From Mactra quadrangularis (Eukaryota > Mollusca > Bivalvia > Venerida > Mactridae), in NCBI GenBank assembly GCA_025267735.1, contig CM046304.1, forward strand, positions 23,191,381 to 23,255,380: a stretch of DNA of 64,000 bases. Direction: 5' to 3'. The notes beneath the pieces are model-generated. The model was given only the letters and a program-made list of their open reading frames with translations, was not told the DNA's origin and searched no databases. Positions 11,901 to 23,900 of the stretch are shown here, one piece after another. Position 1 is the first letter of the stretch. Each line of letters opens with the position of its first letter. The translations under genes and the position numbers were made by a program.

Positions 11901-14900
11901 CTCTAAATATAGCATGTCCAATAACATAAACTATTTCTCCTGAAAATACAATTTATTTTTTTTAAATTTAAGTGAGGTTAAAGTCTACTTTCGTAACACG
12001 TTTAATCAACTTTACAATTTTTTACAATAACCTAGATCATAGAACTCCTGATAATACAAAAAATGAAAAAATTAAAGTGTGGTTTAAAGTCTGCTTCCAT
12101 AAACATGTTCAATAAACTTTACAATTTTTTACAATAACCTAGATCTTGGAAATCACCTGCCTAAAGGTGATTCCTCACAGTACCCATATATGCCTGGGTG
12201 GAGTGGAAAAACTGTAGGTAATTATTTGCTCAAGGAAATTGAGGTAGTTGACAAAAATGCCGAACCAGTTTAACCTGCAGAGTGATACATGTGTCTCTGA
12301 TTTACAACGCAGTTAATTTCTAGGCAATAAAAGTAGTTCCATCAATCAACTGATGTTTCTTTGTTTCAGTGTCAGTGACAGGTGTTTATTTATATTGATA
12401 AGTGTATGGATGGGCAGAGTCAAATCTCGTAAATACACTAAGCAGTAGTATTTGCCAGTAATACAGGATAGAATAAACACTTCGCCTGCATTTTTTGCAC
12501 TGCTCAATTCGTACTTGAATCTAATGTGTAAGGAGTAATCTAGGATGGATTTGATATGGTTTTAACGTGCACAAAAGTCTCTCTGTATTTCAATACTTTG
12601 ATCTCAAATAGTTGGGCTAGTTGGTAATTTTCTCCTTTTAACAGTGTAATAAATCAGACTAGCGCTCAGCAAAATGTAAGGTGATGATTTACTAGTGAAA
12701 ACTTTACAAACATACCCTCTGTTACTTGACTAATGCTTACATCTGTAACCTCATGATGGGAATCTTGTAAATATGTTGTTTTGATCAAAGCTATATCAAA
12801 ATGTGACTTCAGTGGTGAACGGAATAGAACTGAACATTGAAGGTCTTCATTTGTCTTTGTACTAGACACACACACTAGAAATATATGACTCGAGCAATGA
12901 TGAGAACTTTAGATTTTGTTCATACTTAATGGAGAAATATGGTGCTCGTAGATGAAAATATACAATAATATATAAAATCATATAGATAAATCAGAAAACA
13001 ATAACAAGCTTAATATTTAGGATATTTCAGCTTTCAATTGCAAGTTTTTATGAGGCTAAAAATATTAATGTGTGTTAAGAGTTTAGGACAACAGTGTGAA
13101 AAACATTAGGTAGGGTAGGCTCCATGTTTTTTGTTGTGTTTTTTTCGTTGTTTTTTTCTAATGCCTCAGTCCCATAAAATCGTGGCTTGTTGCGGACCCA
13201 TACATGCAGACAGCCGTAGATCGTGGGAAGCCTTGCGTATTAAGGTGACGGTACGCACATGGCACTGAACAACACACCCGTACAGAGATGTAACTGGAAG
13301 ATATGCAAGTTTAATTCATACTCGGTCACGATTTTGTTCACCATTTGACTTTGAAAACGATACGTGTATCCTGGATTCATCTAACGGACTCTGGCAAAAA
13401 CGTAACAGTCCGTATGGGTACGCAAGAGTTTGTACGGGTCCTTGCGGAGTTTGATCGCACGGCGCCCTCATGGCAATTTTTAAGTTTATGGGACTGTAGC
13501 TTAACAGAGCAATAAATGGTGATTTATAGTAATCTCAGTAAATCTTCTTGCTAATGAGAAAAAAATGGATAATTTCACAAAAGTTCACCTTTAGGATCAG
13601 TGAGATTTACTCTGTAGGCTCAGTTTGGTCTACACACAGGTTTATTGTTATAGGTCTAAGACAATAAATAAATATAAGTACCTCCTCTATTGCCAGCACC
13701 TTTCAATACATGACTACATGTTACTATAACACCATGTTTATGGTTAATAATAATACCAGATCCCCAACTTGCACCAACAGTAACATATACAACACTCTCT
13801 ATCATCCTTGATATAAAACCATTCTCTGAAAATATTTCATATTTTTTGTTATAACAAATAATGTATCCCAGACTGGCCAGGGCTGGCAAAATTTTAAATT
13901 AATAATTGTCCGTTCTTGGCAATTGGTAAAGTTACTTGTCCCTATAAACATAATAGAATAAAATTATTGAAAAATCCACTTGTTCGTATTTGCCCTTGGA
14001 CAAGACAGACAAAACAGACGTTTGATTATGCCAGCCCTGCTGGCTGGCTAAATTAGTAGCACACAAGGCCATTGATGTAGGGGTCTAGGTTTGATTCCTG
14101 GCTGGGGTATACTTTTGCAGAGTTTTGTCATGAAATAATTTCTGAGACCATTCTCCCTCCTATCACTGATTCTAAATCAGTCACTGACGAGAGTATGCAG
14201 CTAGTAACTGCTTAACAGCTCAATCCAGAAATTCTGCCTTTCCTGGAATAGTGAGTATGTTGACTGACCACCCATAATATGACATGCAGAATATGTTGCT
14301 ATGGTAACCAAAATAAATAAATCATGTAGCACATGAAGAGACAATTATTACAATATTAAAGAGTTGACAACAAGGCATTGTTCTCATCAACTAAAAATTG
14401 TCAATACATAGGAAGCTGGCATGATTCACAGTCTAAAGCACGGTGTATACATAAAAGTTATACTACTAAACAAGAGCACAACTGGGCAGAGCATTATATG
14501 TTGTTTTTTTTTTAGTTAAGTTATGCTCTGAAAACGGTTTTCAGTTTTAAGGTAATAGTGACCTTGACCATGTGACCCCAAAATCAATAGGGGTCTTCTT
14601 CCCGATATGGACAATCATCGTATGAAGTTTGAATATTGTGGGACATATGGAACTTAAGTTATGCTCTGGAAACTGTTTACAGTTTTAAGGTAATAGTGAC
14701 CTTGACCTTTTAACTTGTGACCCCAAAATCAATAGGGGTCTTCTACCCGATATGGACAATCATCGTATGAAGTTTGAATATTGTAGGCCAAATGGAACTT
14801 AAGTTATGCTCTAGAAACCAAATTGCTAACATACGGACGGACGGACAGACGGACACCAGGGGTATAACATATGTCCGAAATTCTTTCGGGCATATAAAAT

Positions 14901-16821
14901 TGATACTTTAAACCAAAGATCAATTAGAAGCCTCCTTCTCCTTTAAAATGATTTTATTTCACATCTTTATAAACATGCATGTATAGCCAAGTCTTTTATC
15001 CTTCAAATGACACTAATGTCTTTCGTATACCCCAAATTATCAATTTGTGTGCAAGCATCTTAATCATCATACTTTGCTTAGTAGACACAGAGGTCGCAAA
15101 ATGAACATACACAGTTGACAGCAAATTTTGAACTTAGAGTTCATAGCTTTATCTTCAGACTCCATTTTGCTGCCTTTATCTGAGCAGAATCAACCTAGTT
15201 ACCTCCCCTATTTTATATAGCATACATACCATATCCAGGAATATAAGTAGAATCTAATTTCTTGTTTAAATCTATATCATGAATAAAATGTGATGAAAGA
15301 CATCCTAATATTTCATTGATAGAACAAGCCATTGATAAGCCTACCCATTCATTAGCTTTCCAACAAAGGGAGGCAATCACAATTCCAGTTAAATATCTGA
15401 AATAACAAACAAAAATATTTCATTATAAAATCAAAATCACCCAGCTTGGTACCAGCCAAACACTATTTACATACATAAGAATGGTATATTTATTAGGCCA
15501 CAACAAATTGATCATATGTTCTATGGATTCGCTTGCACCTTAATTTTGACGGTTTTTACAACAAAAATATTTTTATTTCCTCGCTCGCTCATAAAAATTT
15601 GGTCAAACCACTTTATAAAGCAAATGAATAAAGACTTTATTTATTTTTTTTCTTTGCTCGCTCGCCCCATTTTTTTTCAGAAAAATCCGTAGAACATATG
15701 ATCAACTTGTAGTGGCCTTATGTATGAATATTTACTTAAGATTTGTGGCCGTTCCAGCTACTTTTTTTATTCAACCCTAAGAAAAGGATAAAATTGACAA
15801 ATATTCTGTTTCTTCCATGCTTTTTCTGTGTTTTGTTAGAGGTATTTAACACAAATGTAGGGTGATGTCATTTCTCCTAAAAGATGTCATTTATCTTTTT
15901 ATATAAATTATTGCATACTTTCATGGAATAACACCACATTTCATTGTAATGCATGAAAGAAAAGCTGATACTATCATACTTATATAACTTTATTTACCGT
16001 TTCCCTTGGTGACAATAGAAGAGTCCGCCCCCTTCACTGCCAGGTACACATCTTGCATCAGTAAACATGAGTACATTCTGAGGTCCAGCTAATTTACTGA
16101 TGATTCCTCGACTCACAGAATTCAGGAATACTTCCGGACTCATGGTACCAAATGGTGTTGCACAAATCTCTACAGTGTCTCCTGACCTGTTATCGACGGA
16201 TGATTTGAAAGACAATGGAGACATTGTTGACACATTACCTTGAAATTCTTTCAATTTCAAAACAACAAAACAAGACAAAAGTTGATAACACATTTCTTCC
16301 TTTTTGGCATTCAATCTTTTATCAGCTAAAACTTCCTCTGTGTTTGAACTCAAAGACAAATCTTCAGCGAATTTCCAAGATTCCTTTGGGGTCATTTTAT
16401 GCAATGTATCTTTCAGTTTTTTGCACACAAATACGCAATTCAATTTGGCGGAGTATTTAACATGTGAACTAATGTCTTGCACATTCTGACTTAACACTTC
16501 CACAGGATGTATAAGTTTATCAGTTACAGATATTTCTTCATCACCATGGTAACTGTTGGGAAGATACACGTCAATTTTCAACAAATTAGGCAGTAGACTT
16601 TGGTTAACATAACCACTAGCTAAAAGCTCCTTGAAGTTTTCAGGCCTAAACTTTTCAGTGAATGGATAAAGGAGTGAGGCATGCGTAATCACATGACCAT
16701 TTCTGGCATCCATCAAAATGCCACTTGTTGATCCTTCTAGATAGGAGTCCCCAGCAGGAAGTTTAGCTGACACGGCACACAGTCTATTGTAAGAATTTTC
16801 CATCCTAGAATTATCATTCAT
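8953..16821 (-). CDS. TYSND1: Peroxisomal leader peptide-processing protease (trypsin domain containing 1)
   Basis: Serine protease that, in vertebrates, enters peroxisomes and processes PTS1 and PTS2 beta-oxidation enzymes. Eight exons join in frame to 541 aa: 16821-15998, 15396-15230, 13825-13682, 12874-12716, 11939-11818, 11451-11363, 10519-10425 and 8978-8953. Exon 1 contains FTDARCVPGSEGGG, exon 2 LCWKANEWVGL, both close to vertebrate TYSND1. The trypsin-like triad fits TCSHV (H369), FDIAL (D405) and HAGASGG (S482). Exon 8 encodes only DSRTYSKL and stop, supplying the SKL peroxisomal signal; its acceptor is a strong pyrimidine tract ending CAG. Human TYSND1 is 566 aa. The start could instead be Met7. 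An in-frame acceptor-like AG precedes the ATG, so a 5' non-coding exon is likely. A DR1-like site lies in the shared promoter. Identity is confident; boundaries lack transcript support. Confidence 0.93.
9300..9545 (-). mobile_element. SINE family C, degraded, inverted
   Basis: Minus-strand sequence with 'actgcttatttcctcaatca' and a tRNA-like 'ttttaaccccactatagggg'. It pairs with the copy at 40690-40945 and with the plus copy at 60075-60335. It lies in TYSND1 intron 7. Confidence 0.5.
10672..10862 (+). mobile_element. SINE family A, 5'-truncated
   Basis: Starts in the body ('cattctccctcctaccactg', 'gttgtcagtcactgacgaag') and ends 'gtgttaaacccaaccaaaaa'. The tRNA head is missing. It lies in TYSND1 intron 6. 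Confidence 0.65.
12150..12245 (-). mobile_element. SINE family C fragment
   Basis: Minus-strand 'tttccttgagcaaataatta', then 'gtgaggaatcacctttaggc', matching the body of the copy at 60075-60335 in order. It lies in TYSND1 intron 4. Confidence 0.5.
12255..12602 (+). repeat. Dispersed repeat D, copy 1
   Basis: About 348 bp alignable over its length to 39388-39734 in the same orientation, for example 'gtgatacatgtgtctc', 'tttctttgtttcagtgtcag', 'tacaggatagaataaacac' and 'tatttcaatactttgat' (one or two bases differ between copies). No open frame, tRNA head or inverted ends were seen. It lies in TYSND1 intron 4. Confidence 0.75.
13167..13496. mobile_element. MITE-like element with CAGTCCCATAAA ends
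   Basis: Begins CAGTCCCATAAA and ends TTTATGGGACTG, a 12-bp perfect inverted repeat. The interior is clearly more GC-rich than its surroundings. No clean target-site duplication was found (left flank ends CT, right flank begins TA), so the superfamily is uncertain. It lies in TYSND1 intron 3. Confidence 0.6.
14037..14322 (+). mobile_element. SINE family A, near full length
   Basis: Degraded tRNA-like head ('ctggctaaattagtagcac', 'ggtttgattcctggctgg'), then 'cattctccctcctatcactg', 'cagtcactgacgagagtatg' and an AATAAATAAAT tail. It lies in TYSND1 intron 2. Confidence 0.75.
14472..14900. repeat. Tandem-repeat element ending in an ACGG tract and hairpin
   Basis: Unit of about 138-145 bp: TTATGCTCTG occurs at 14521, 14659 and (with one change) 14804, followed in the first two by 'taatagtgaccttgacc' and 'aatcaataggggtcttct'. 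The element closes with (ACGG)n and a hairpin (GTCCGAAA-ttc-TTTCGGGC, about 14873-14891). It lies in TYSND1 intron 2. Confidence 0.75.
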
Positions 16822-17914
16822 ATTCTATTCTGCATTAAAAATCACAACAAATGGAAATTAAATCTGAAAAGTAAAATGTTTATACACACATTAGTAAGTA
16901 AATAAAAAAACATGTTGTAAACGCCAGAGCCAGACACATATTTTCACTCTTAAAGTATATAGAAAGAAAAATTGTGTCTCGCACCTGTGGAACATTGTAG
17001 TAAAGTTCCACTATAAATTAGAACCATTAAATAAATTAATGTCTCAATAACCATGATAACTAAATCGTCTTAATATACGGACCCTTTCCTTCACAAATTA
17101 AGCATTTGGGACATTAAAAACTGTCAAAAATCACATGATTTTGCAATACCTAAGATGGTCTTTATAGAAACTCTATACTGTACATTTCTACCACATTTTA
17201 TATACTGCTAATGAGAATCATTTTTACTTGACAATAAATATAACCAATTAAATCATATTTTACAGGAAAAGTTTCATGCTCATGTACAGTAATCAGCATT
17301 CAAACAGATCTTGGCACAACATAATCATGCTATGCATCCTTCCATCAGCCCATTTGCTTAAATCGGAAGTATAGAAAGTATATATAGATCAACTGCAATA
17401 AGTTACTAATAAGTCATTGCATTATTTCTTCTAACGCACTAGCCTGATTAATTATATTATATTGGGAATGGCAATTTATCAACTAGCCTGCCAAAGTATT
17501 TAACACTAGCCCTTTGCTTGAGGTTAGCAATTAGAATGTCAACCAGTGCCACATAATTTTAATAAGTGAATTAAATTCATAAGTAGATAGCTGTTTTTAT
17601 TTGTAAGTATTTGTTAATCAGCCTCATTTGCTACTTGTATTTTATGGAAAAAACTATCAGGGACAAAGTTGAAGGAAATGATATACTGTCAGCATTACTG
17701 GTGCTGTAGTGTAGGTACGAAATTGTACTGGTACGAAAGATTTTTAATCGACTGTAATCAATTCTCGCTTAAGATCTGTGATTTAGCATGAGAATAAAAT
17801 TAATAAGGATTACCAGAAATTTATAATGCGTTTAATGTATTGAGCTGACACACTTTGCTTCCGGATAAATACGGACAACAACATCTCATTCAGTGTGCCG
17901 GTTTGTAAACATAC
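16822..17914. other. Upstream of the TYSND1 start; probable 5' UTR intron
   Basis: On the minus strand, acceptor-like sequences lie just before the ATG, and a donor-like GAAG|GTATGT lies at 17914. This suggests an intron in the 5' UTR. No coding sequence seen. Confidence 0.35.
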
Positions 17915-18294
17915 CTTCTGTGTATACACGTTATAATGCCAAGGTCAAATAATAATTTGACTTACTAAAAATAGCTTTTTATCGTCATGTGCTAAAAATA
18001 GAAGTATTGAGTTCATTAAACAGCCGTCACGTGACAACTGACGTAAAGAGGTTAAATTATACACTGTAATGCATCTGCGTTGTTTAGCGAGCTATCTTAG
18101 TGTGCTGTGATAATACTGCTCTTCACCATCAATAACACAAAATATATATAGCAAAAGCTTTGTTCTTAATCAATATTTCCTACAGAATCACTAATTCGTA
18201 TGTAAATTTCCCATGACGTCATTAGGTCAAAGGTTGATAATCTCCGTGATGTGATGAAATAAAACCCCGTTTTGTGTTGGCACATTACATGACG
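17915..18294. promoter_or_regulatory. Putative bidirectional promoter of TYSND1 and the BICRA gene
   Basis: This lies between the proposed minus-strand donor of TYSND1's non-coding exon (exon end 17915) and the proposed plus-strand donor of the BICRA gene's non-coding exon (18294, ACG|GTGAGT). It holds GTCACGTGAC at 18026-18035 (exact bHLH-zip palindrome, the CLEAR/USF type), TGACGTCA at 18214-18221 (exact CRE) and AGGTCA-A-AGGTTG at 18224-18236 (imperfect DR1 nuclear-receptor site). The sites are seen; promoter activity and partners are inferred. Confidence 0.55.
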
Positions 18295-20851
18295 GTGAGT
18301 GTTTTGTGAATATTATTTTGCTGATAAATTTTGCAAGGAAAAGCCGGGGTCTGGTCTGTGCTAGCTTTGAAATCGTAATGTTACTGGCATAATTTATCCA
18401 TGTTTTATACGAATACTGCAGATTTTCTTGACACCATTGTGATCGTCATGAAATTTCCAGTTTAATGCGCTATTGCTTACGGACAGCGATCCGCGCTTGA
18501 ATTATTTATCAAGCTCGGAAAATACCGCAGATTTAGCCGGGCTGAAACCACGATTTCATTTGCTAAAGAACTTTGAAGTTCGTGCAGACCCTCTGACCTC
18601 GGCTTGTGTATTATTTTAAGATTTGATTTTGACGATGTTGATATTTTTGTTTTTTAATGTCACGCTTAAGAGGCGTGAAATGTTTCCTTTAGAAAATGTC
18701 AAACAAAGGCTTTGGCGCTTAGCGCGACATCTCACTTGCCCGGGACTTAATTTGATCTGGTAATAAGTTACGTAACTAGATCAACACATCAGCCTAATTT
18801 AGGCCTAACCCAGCCTACTTGTGTGCTGGTATTTTTGAGTAAGCACACGAGCTGAAAAAATGGGAATAAAACGTCGACATTTAAACGATCGACGTCTAGT
18901 CTTGGGTCAATAAACTGGGACCAGCGCAATTATCGAGTAAATTTAGCTTATTATACGGTCCACACGTTAACAATAATACTTTTGTGTTTATGTGTGAAAC
19001 CTAAGTAATAAAATTGATTAATGCACAAATGTGGTACTGTACATGATCAGAATAAATGGGTTAGTCTCATTGAGTGCAGTTCATTAGGTTCACTCAGCTT
19101 ATTGTGTTTTATGTTTTAAATAAATATGCTCAGATTGGTATGATGTTGCTCATTATAAAAACAATTACATTCCCTGTCTATAAGAATACTTCCTGTGTGT
19201 TCAGCTACTCAACAAAACTTGTGAGCCTGTTAAGTTTTTCATATGACATGACCAGAATAAATAATGGCTTGAAACAATTTGTGTGGGCTGAGATTTTTGT
19301 TGGCTAATGTCAGTTCAATTAACCTTCACCTTGGCTTGTTTCATTCATTAGGTCTGTTTTCATTGATCCTCAACATATTTTGTTTGATCATGTCACTTCT
19401 GGGCATATTCACATCACCTCACCAACACAGCCGCAGTGTGAATAACAATGATTAAGTTACTGTAGTACATGTATGTCTAATTGCATTGTTAGCATATATT
19501 TAACTAACAAGTGACTTGGTGAGAATACTTAGGATGTTTTACTTATGTATCAGCATGATAGTGATCTAAGTGTGAAAGGGTCAACTTCGTTCACAATTAC
19601 TCTAAAGCATGCTTTGTAATTCTATAATTCTATTGATATCGACAGTACCAAATTACCAACAATTTTCATTGTCGGAAATTGTCAATTAAAAGTCAATTAG
19701 TTGTCCGATATTTTGATGGTGAAATGACAGATTATAGCTTACTGTGGTATTGTAGATGCCTACCTGTGACTTTTATTTGTGGCATTTTATTATAAGTAAT
19801 ATAATTCACTTCAAGCCTGTGCAATTAAGCAGTCCTCACATGCCAAGTGGCTACAAAAATGAATCTGGTCCTACGCAGCAAAATGTTTACTTGCTATATT
19901 CCAACTCTTACTTTGTGACTAGAATGAACCAAACTATGTCCAAATCTTAGGTAGCCCGAATCAAATTGTACATGTGTTGTAAATAGGGCTGACTCAATAA
20001 GAGTTTAACATGAATTTAATTGAATGGAATTCGACAAACATGGGAAAACTTGAAATTTTATTTGATGATTATTGATGGATTGAATTAGACCTAAAACAAT
20101 CCATACTGCTTTGCCATCAAAGACAATACTCTGTCAGACCTCTACTATAGAAATCTGTGTCATCTTGACATGTACTGTTCATTGTACATCATTTGTCAAT
20201 AAAAACATCAGAGGGAAATGTCAAGGCTGAAATGTTCTATTCAAAGAACATCAAATATGCTTTCATGTTCACATTATTGAGAATTGTTTTTGCTTTGAAC
20301 TTATGATATGACTGTTAATGCTACATCATGCTTTCTATTGTGAATGTTGACATACATTTTCACACTGAAGTATTCATTAATTAGTTCTGACAACCAAAAA
20401 ATCTATTATCAAGATTAAGTGCTTGCTGCTAAAATGGCATTTTTGGGACAACCACTTTCATATCCTGAATTTGAAGACCATATTTCTTATGTTGATAAAT
20501 TAGTGGCACAGTAGGTTATGCCCAGGATTTTTTGTAATTTGTGGTGCATTAGCGGTTGCTGATTCAAGTCTCACCTGGGTTGGTAATACATGTTCTTGTA
20601 AGTTTGACGATAACATCAGTTTTCTCCATTAATAACATAAATGGAGTAGTTTTCGGCCCTGTGAAGGGTACTTGTTGAAAAGGGTTCAGGAAAGCTTGGT
20701 TAGGTGAGCTGATCTCAGTAAAATGACCATAATTTGGGTTGATGAGTTTAACCATATAGAATGGACATAAAACTTGCAGAAAGTTCATGATATTATATCA
20801 CTATTTTAGAAAGAATGGAAAGTTCATGATACCTTTTTTTTACTTTTTTAG
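18295..20851 (+). other. Proposed first intron of the BICRA gene (5' UTR)
   Basis: Runs from the GTGAGT donor at 18295 to a strong acceptor (T-rich tract then TTTTTTAG, ending 20851). I saw no coding exon. It contains a SINE family B copy at about 20500-20755. Confidence 0.45.
20500..20755 (+). mobile_element. SINE family B, degraded
   Basis: Shares with 21274-21559, in order: a B-box-like 'gattcaagtctcacctggg', a 'gataacatcagttttctcc' segment, 'cggccctgtgaagggta' and 'aggaaagcttggttaggtg'. Confidence 0.65.
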
Positions 20852-20960
20852 GAAAACAAAGGCTTGAATGAAGTTTTGAAATCAATTTAGAGATACATTT
20901 GTAATGTTATTTGTATGAACAGTAATCATCTCAACAATGTGATGTGCCTCAATATAGACA

Positions 20961-23900
20961 ATGGATAATGGTGACTCCTTACTTGATGTAATTGAGTAAG
21001 TGTTGTTTTTATATTTTCTATCATTATTTGTTTGGTGCTATCAGTCAAACAAATGTGTCAACCCTAATTTCAGCACCTCTAGGAATCCTTACGTAAAGTA
21101 TCAGCAAATAGTTTGAGCTGTATATAAATAGCAACCCATGCGCTATAATTATTAACTCCCTACAGACACCTGAAAACCAAACTATTTCCTGCACATAGCC
21201 TTATTGTCAATATTAAAGTGAGGTGAGTTGTGAGTATAGAGATGTATACATTGTCTATGAATTAGAATAATGAACCCGGGTCGATAGCGCAATTGGTAGC
21301 ACGTCGAGATTTGGAATCTTGTGCCCGAGGGGGCGCGGGTTCGAATCCCACCCGGGGAGGTTATACCCTTCCATGAAAATTTGACAATAATGTCGATTTT
21401 CCTCCATTTATTAGATAATATGGAGAAGTTTCCGGCCTTGTGGAAGGGTAGGTGAGTACTGGTTATAGACAATGGTCCAGGAAAGCTAAGTTAGGTGCGC
21501 TGGACGCCGTGAACTGACCTAAATTGTGTTGATACGGCGTTAACTCCAATAAATAAATAAATTAGAATAATGAGATTCTAGAATGACCCCTTTAGCTTCT
21601 GGTAGATGACTCTAAGGTCATTTTCTCAATTGAAAGAGAGAAAATATTCCAATCCTATCAAAGATAACTTGGCTACCCAAACAAATTCAGTGCTTAAATT
21701 TTTTTACTGCAGGATATTGGAATAAGTTAACAGTAATTTTGACTGGCAGATCATTGGGAATTTGTCTGTGTATATTTCTTATAATAGACTTTAAGAAAAT
21801 GATTTTTGCAGAATTTTATCATCATAACATCTTAAGAAAACAATATAATTGCATTAAGGCTTATGAGAAATTGGTTTTAAGTCATTTAATATTACAGGCA
21901 CTTTTCATTGAGCAAACAACTGTGTTGTTGTTTTTTCTGTTGAAGTCAAGTCTGACCTTCATTGGTAACAAGGATAATAAGCTTAGCTAGAGCTGGATAA
22001 AACTCTCCAACTTTTTGACACTCTAAGGAGACATGCTACATTTTTTTTGCTGCTATGAAAGGTAGCTTGACCAACTTTAGCTATGTACAACTTGTTTACA
22101 TGTATGTTAATTGTCTTGTACTAGTCTACATTGTATGTTGGACATCATTTAAATTTTCTGTTTCCTGTTTTACAGTGGTGATTTATTTGGAGGACAAAAT
22201 GATGGACAAAGTGTATGTATTATTTATTCTTTTATTGCCTTATCTTTGAATATTATAAGGTATTCAGATACTTTGGTAAAGCATTTCATATTAATCTAAG
22301 TACTTTTAAGTTTTCATTTGAAGAATGGAAATAAGGGAAACATTTTACATAAAGAAAGCAGTTTACCAATTTCGTTGTTGACAGGTTGTCTGAAACAACC
22401 CATTTTTAGAGATAGCCTCCTTGGATTGGAATAGTCAAGATAGTTAATTCATATGACTAGGACAGGCTAAGTATGGGCATGATAGTTATTCTATATTTAC
22501 ATTATAAATCTTATATCTAAATCGTATATATCTAAATCTCATTTTCAGTTCCTCTATTCTATGTATCTATGAATGTGGTCTTTTTACTTTTATTTTCAGT
22601 CTTTGTTCAACTGGGCTGATGAGTTCCTTGGCGATGAGACAGATGCGACCTCTAACACAGTTGCTATGGAGTCGGGTAACCTAGCAACCAATATTAATCA
22701 ACCCACTCATCTACTTAGTACCCAGAATTATGCTGTCACTTCATCCATTCCCACACAGAATGTTGCTATAGCGACCTCTCAATTTCTGTCAACTCCTACA
22801 GTACTTGCACCTCAGCAGACTTTGGTCTCGGCTGCTTCAACCTCTGGGTATACTGTTATATATATCTATATGTATTTTATGTAGTCATTTCTGCATGTTT
22901 TAGTTAGTAAAGTTTATTCATTTTGAAATGAGATGGTTTGAGGGATGAATGGTGGGGCCATTTATATACTTACATATATTTACTTTATGTACTACATTTT
23001 GAAAATTTTATGGCAATGGTGTTGATAGCGGAAAGAAAATAAATTCTAAGGTTAACTTAGATTTGGGGAAAATTTAATGTTTTAGTTCACCATCTTTAAC
23101 CAAGCTGATAATTATAGATTTGATATTGAAGTTGTAAAATATTATTAGGATTTATTATCTCCCTTTTATATGAAAATATAGTAAATAAATGTACTGATAA
23201 CACATTACATCGCTGACTACCTAAGTAAGTGGAGATATATCTTTATAGAGTGAGTTGAACAGGGACATAACTATATGAATACCTCTCATAACCTCATGGT
23301 TTTTCACTTATGTATGTACTGTCTTTGTCTGGTCTTTTGTTTTTTGGTTCCAAGATATTTTTGCATGTTTATTGACATAATCAATCTACAGGAAATGGGT
23401 GTACGTAATCAACTATATCTAGTTAGTATGAGTGCTTTTTGTCTGTGAATAAATTTACCTTATTTTGTGTAGGGATTTCATGTTAGATTGTCTATAATAA
23501 CTCTATATTTAAATAATACACTCTGATTATTTCTCTTACACTGTAGGCTTTTTTTGTAAAATACTTTGCATGGGTATTATACCTTGGCTTCAAGATCTTG
23601 GTGAAACCATTTATGTTTTTATGGCATTAATGTCTAATTCTTATTATGGTTTTATAATTCATGGCCTTTATTTTTTGCATGGTAATTGTGTTTGCATGTT
23701 TAAATTAATTCAATTGAGAAACTAAGTGTGTTCTTATTTTGAAGTAATATAATGCTTATGCATAGTAAACTTATATTTTGAGTAATTTTACCATAAGCAT
23801 ATTAATTCCTGTTCCAGAGCTATACTGGAGTTATTGCTTTAGAACTACATGTTTTCAATGTGCGTTTTGCCAATACACTATATCCGGAATTCAAATATTT

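Noticed and set aside
21274..21360. Possible tRNA gene on the plus strand
   Set aside because: Good A and B boxes, but the acceptor stem does not close and the sequence runs into a SINE body ending in AATAAATAAAT with exact 14-bp duplications.
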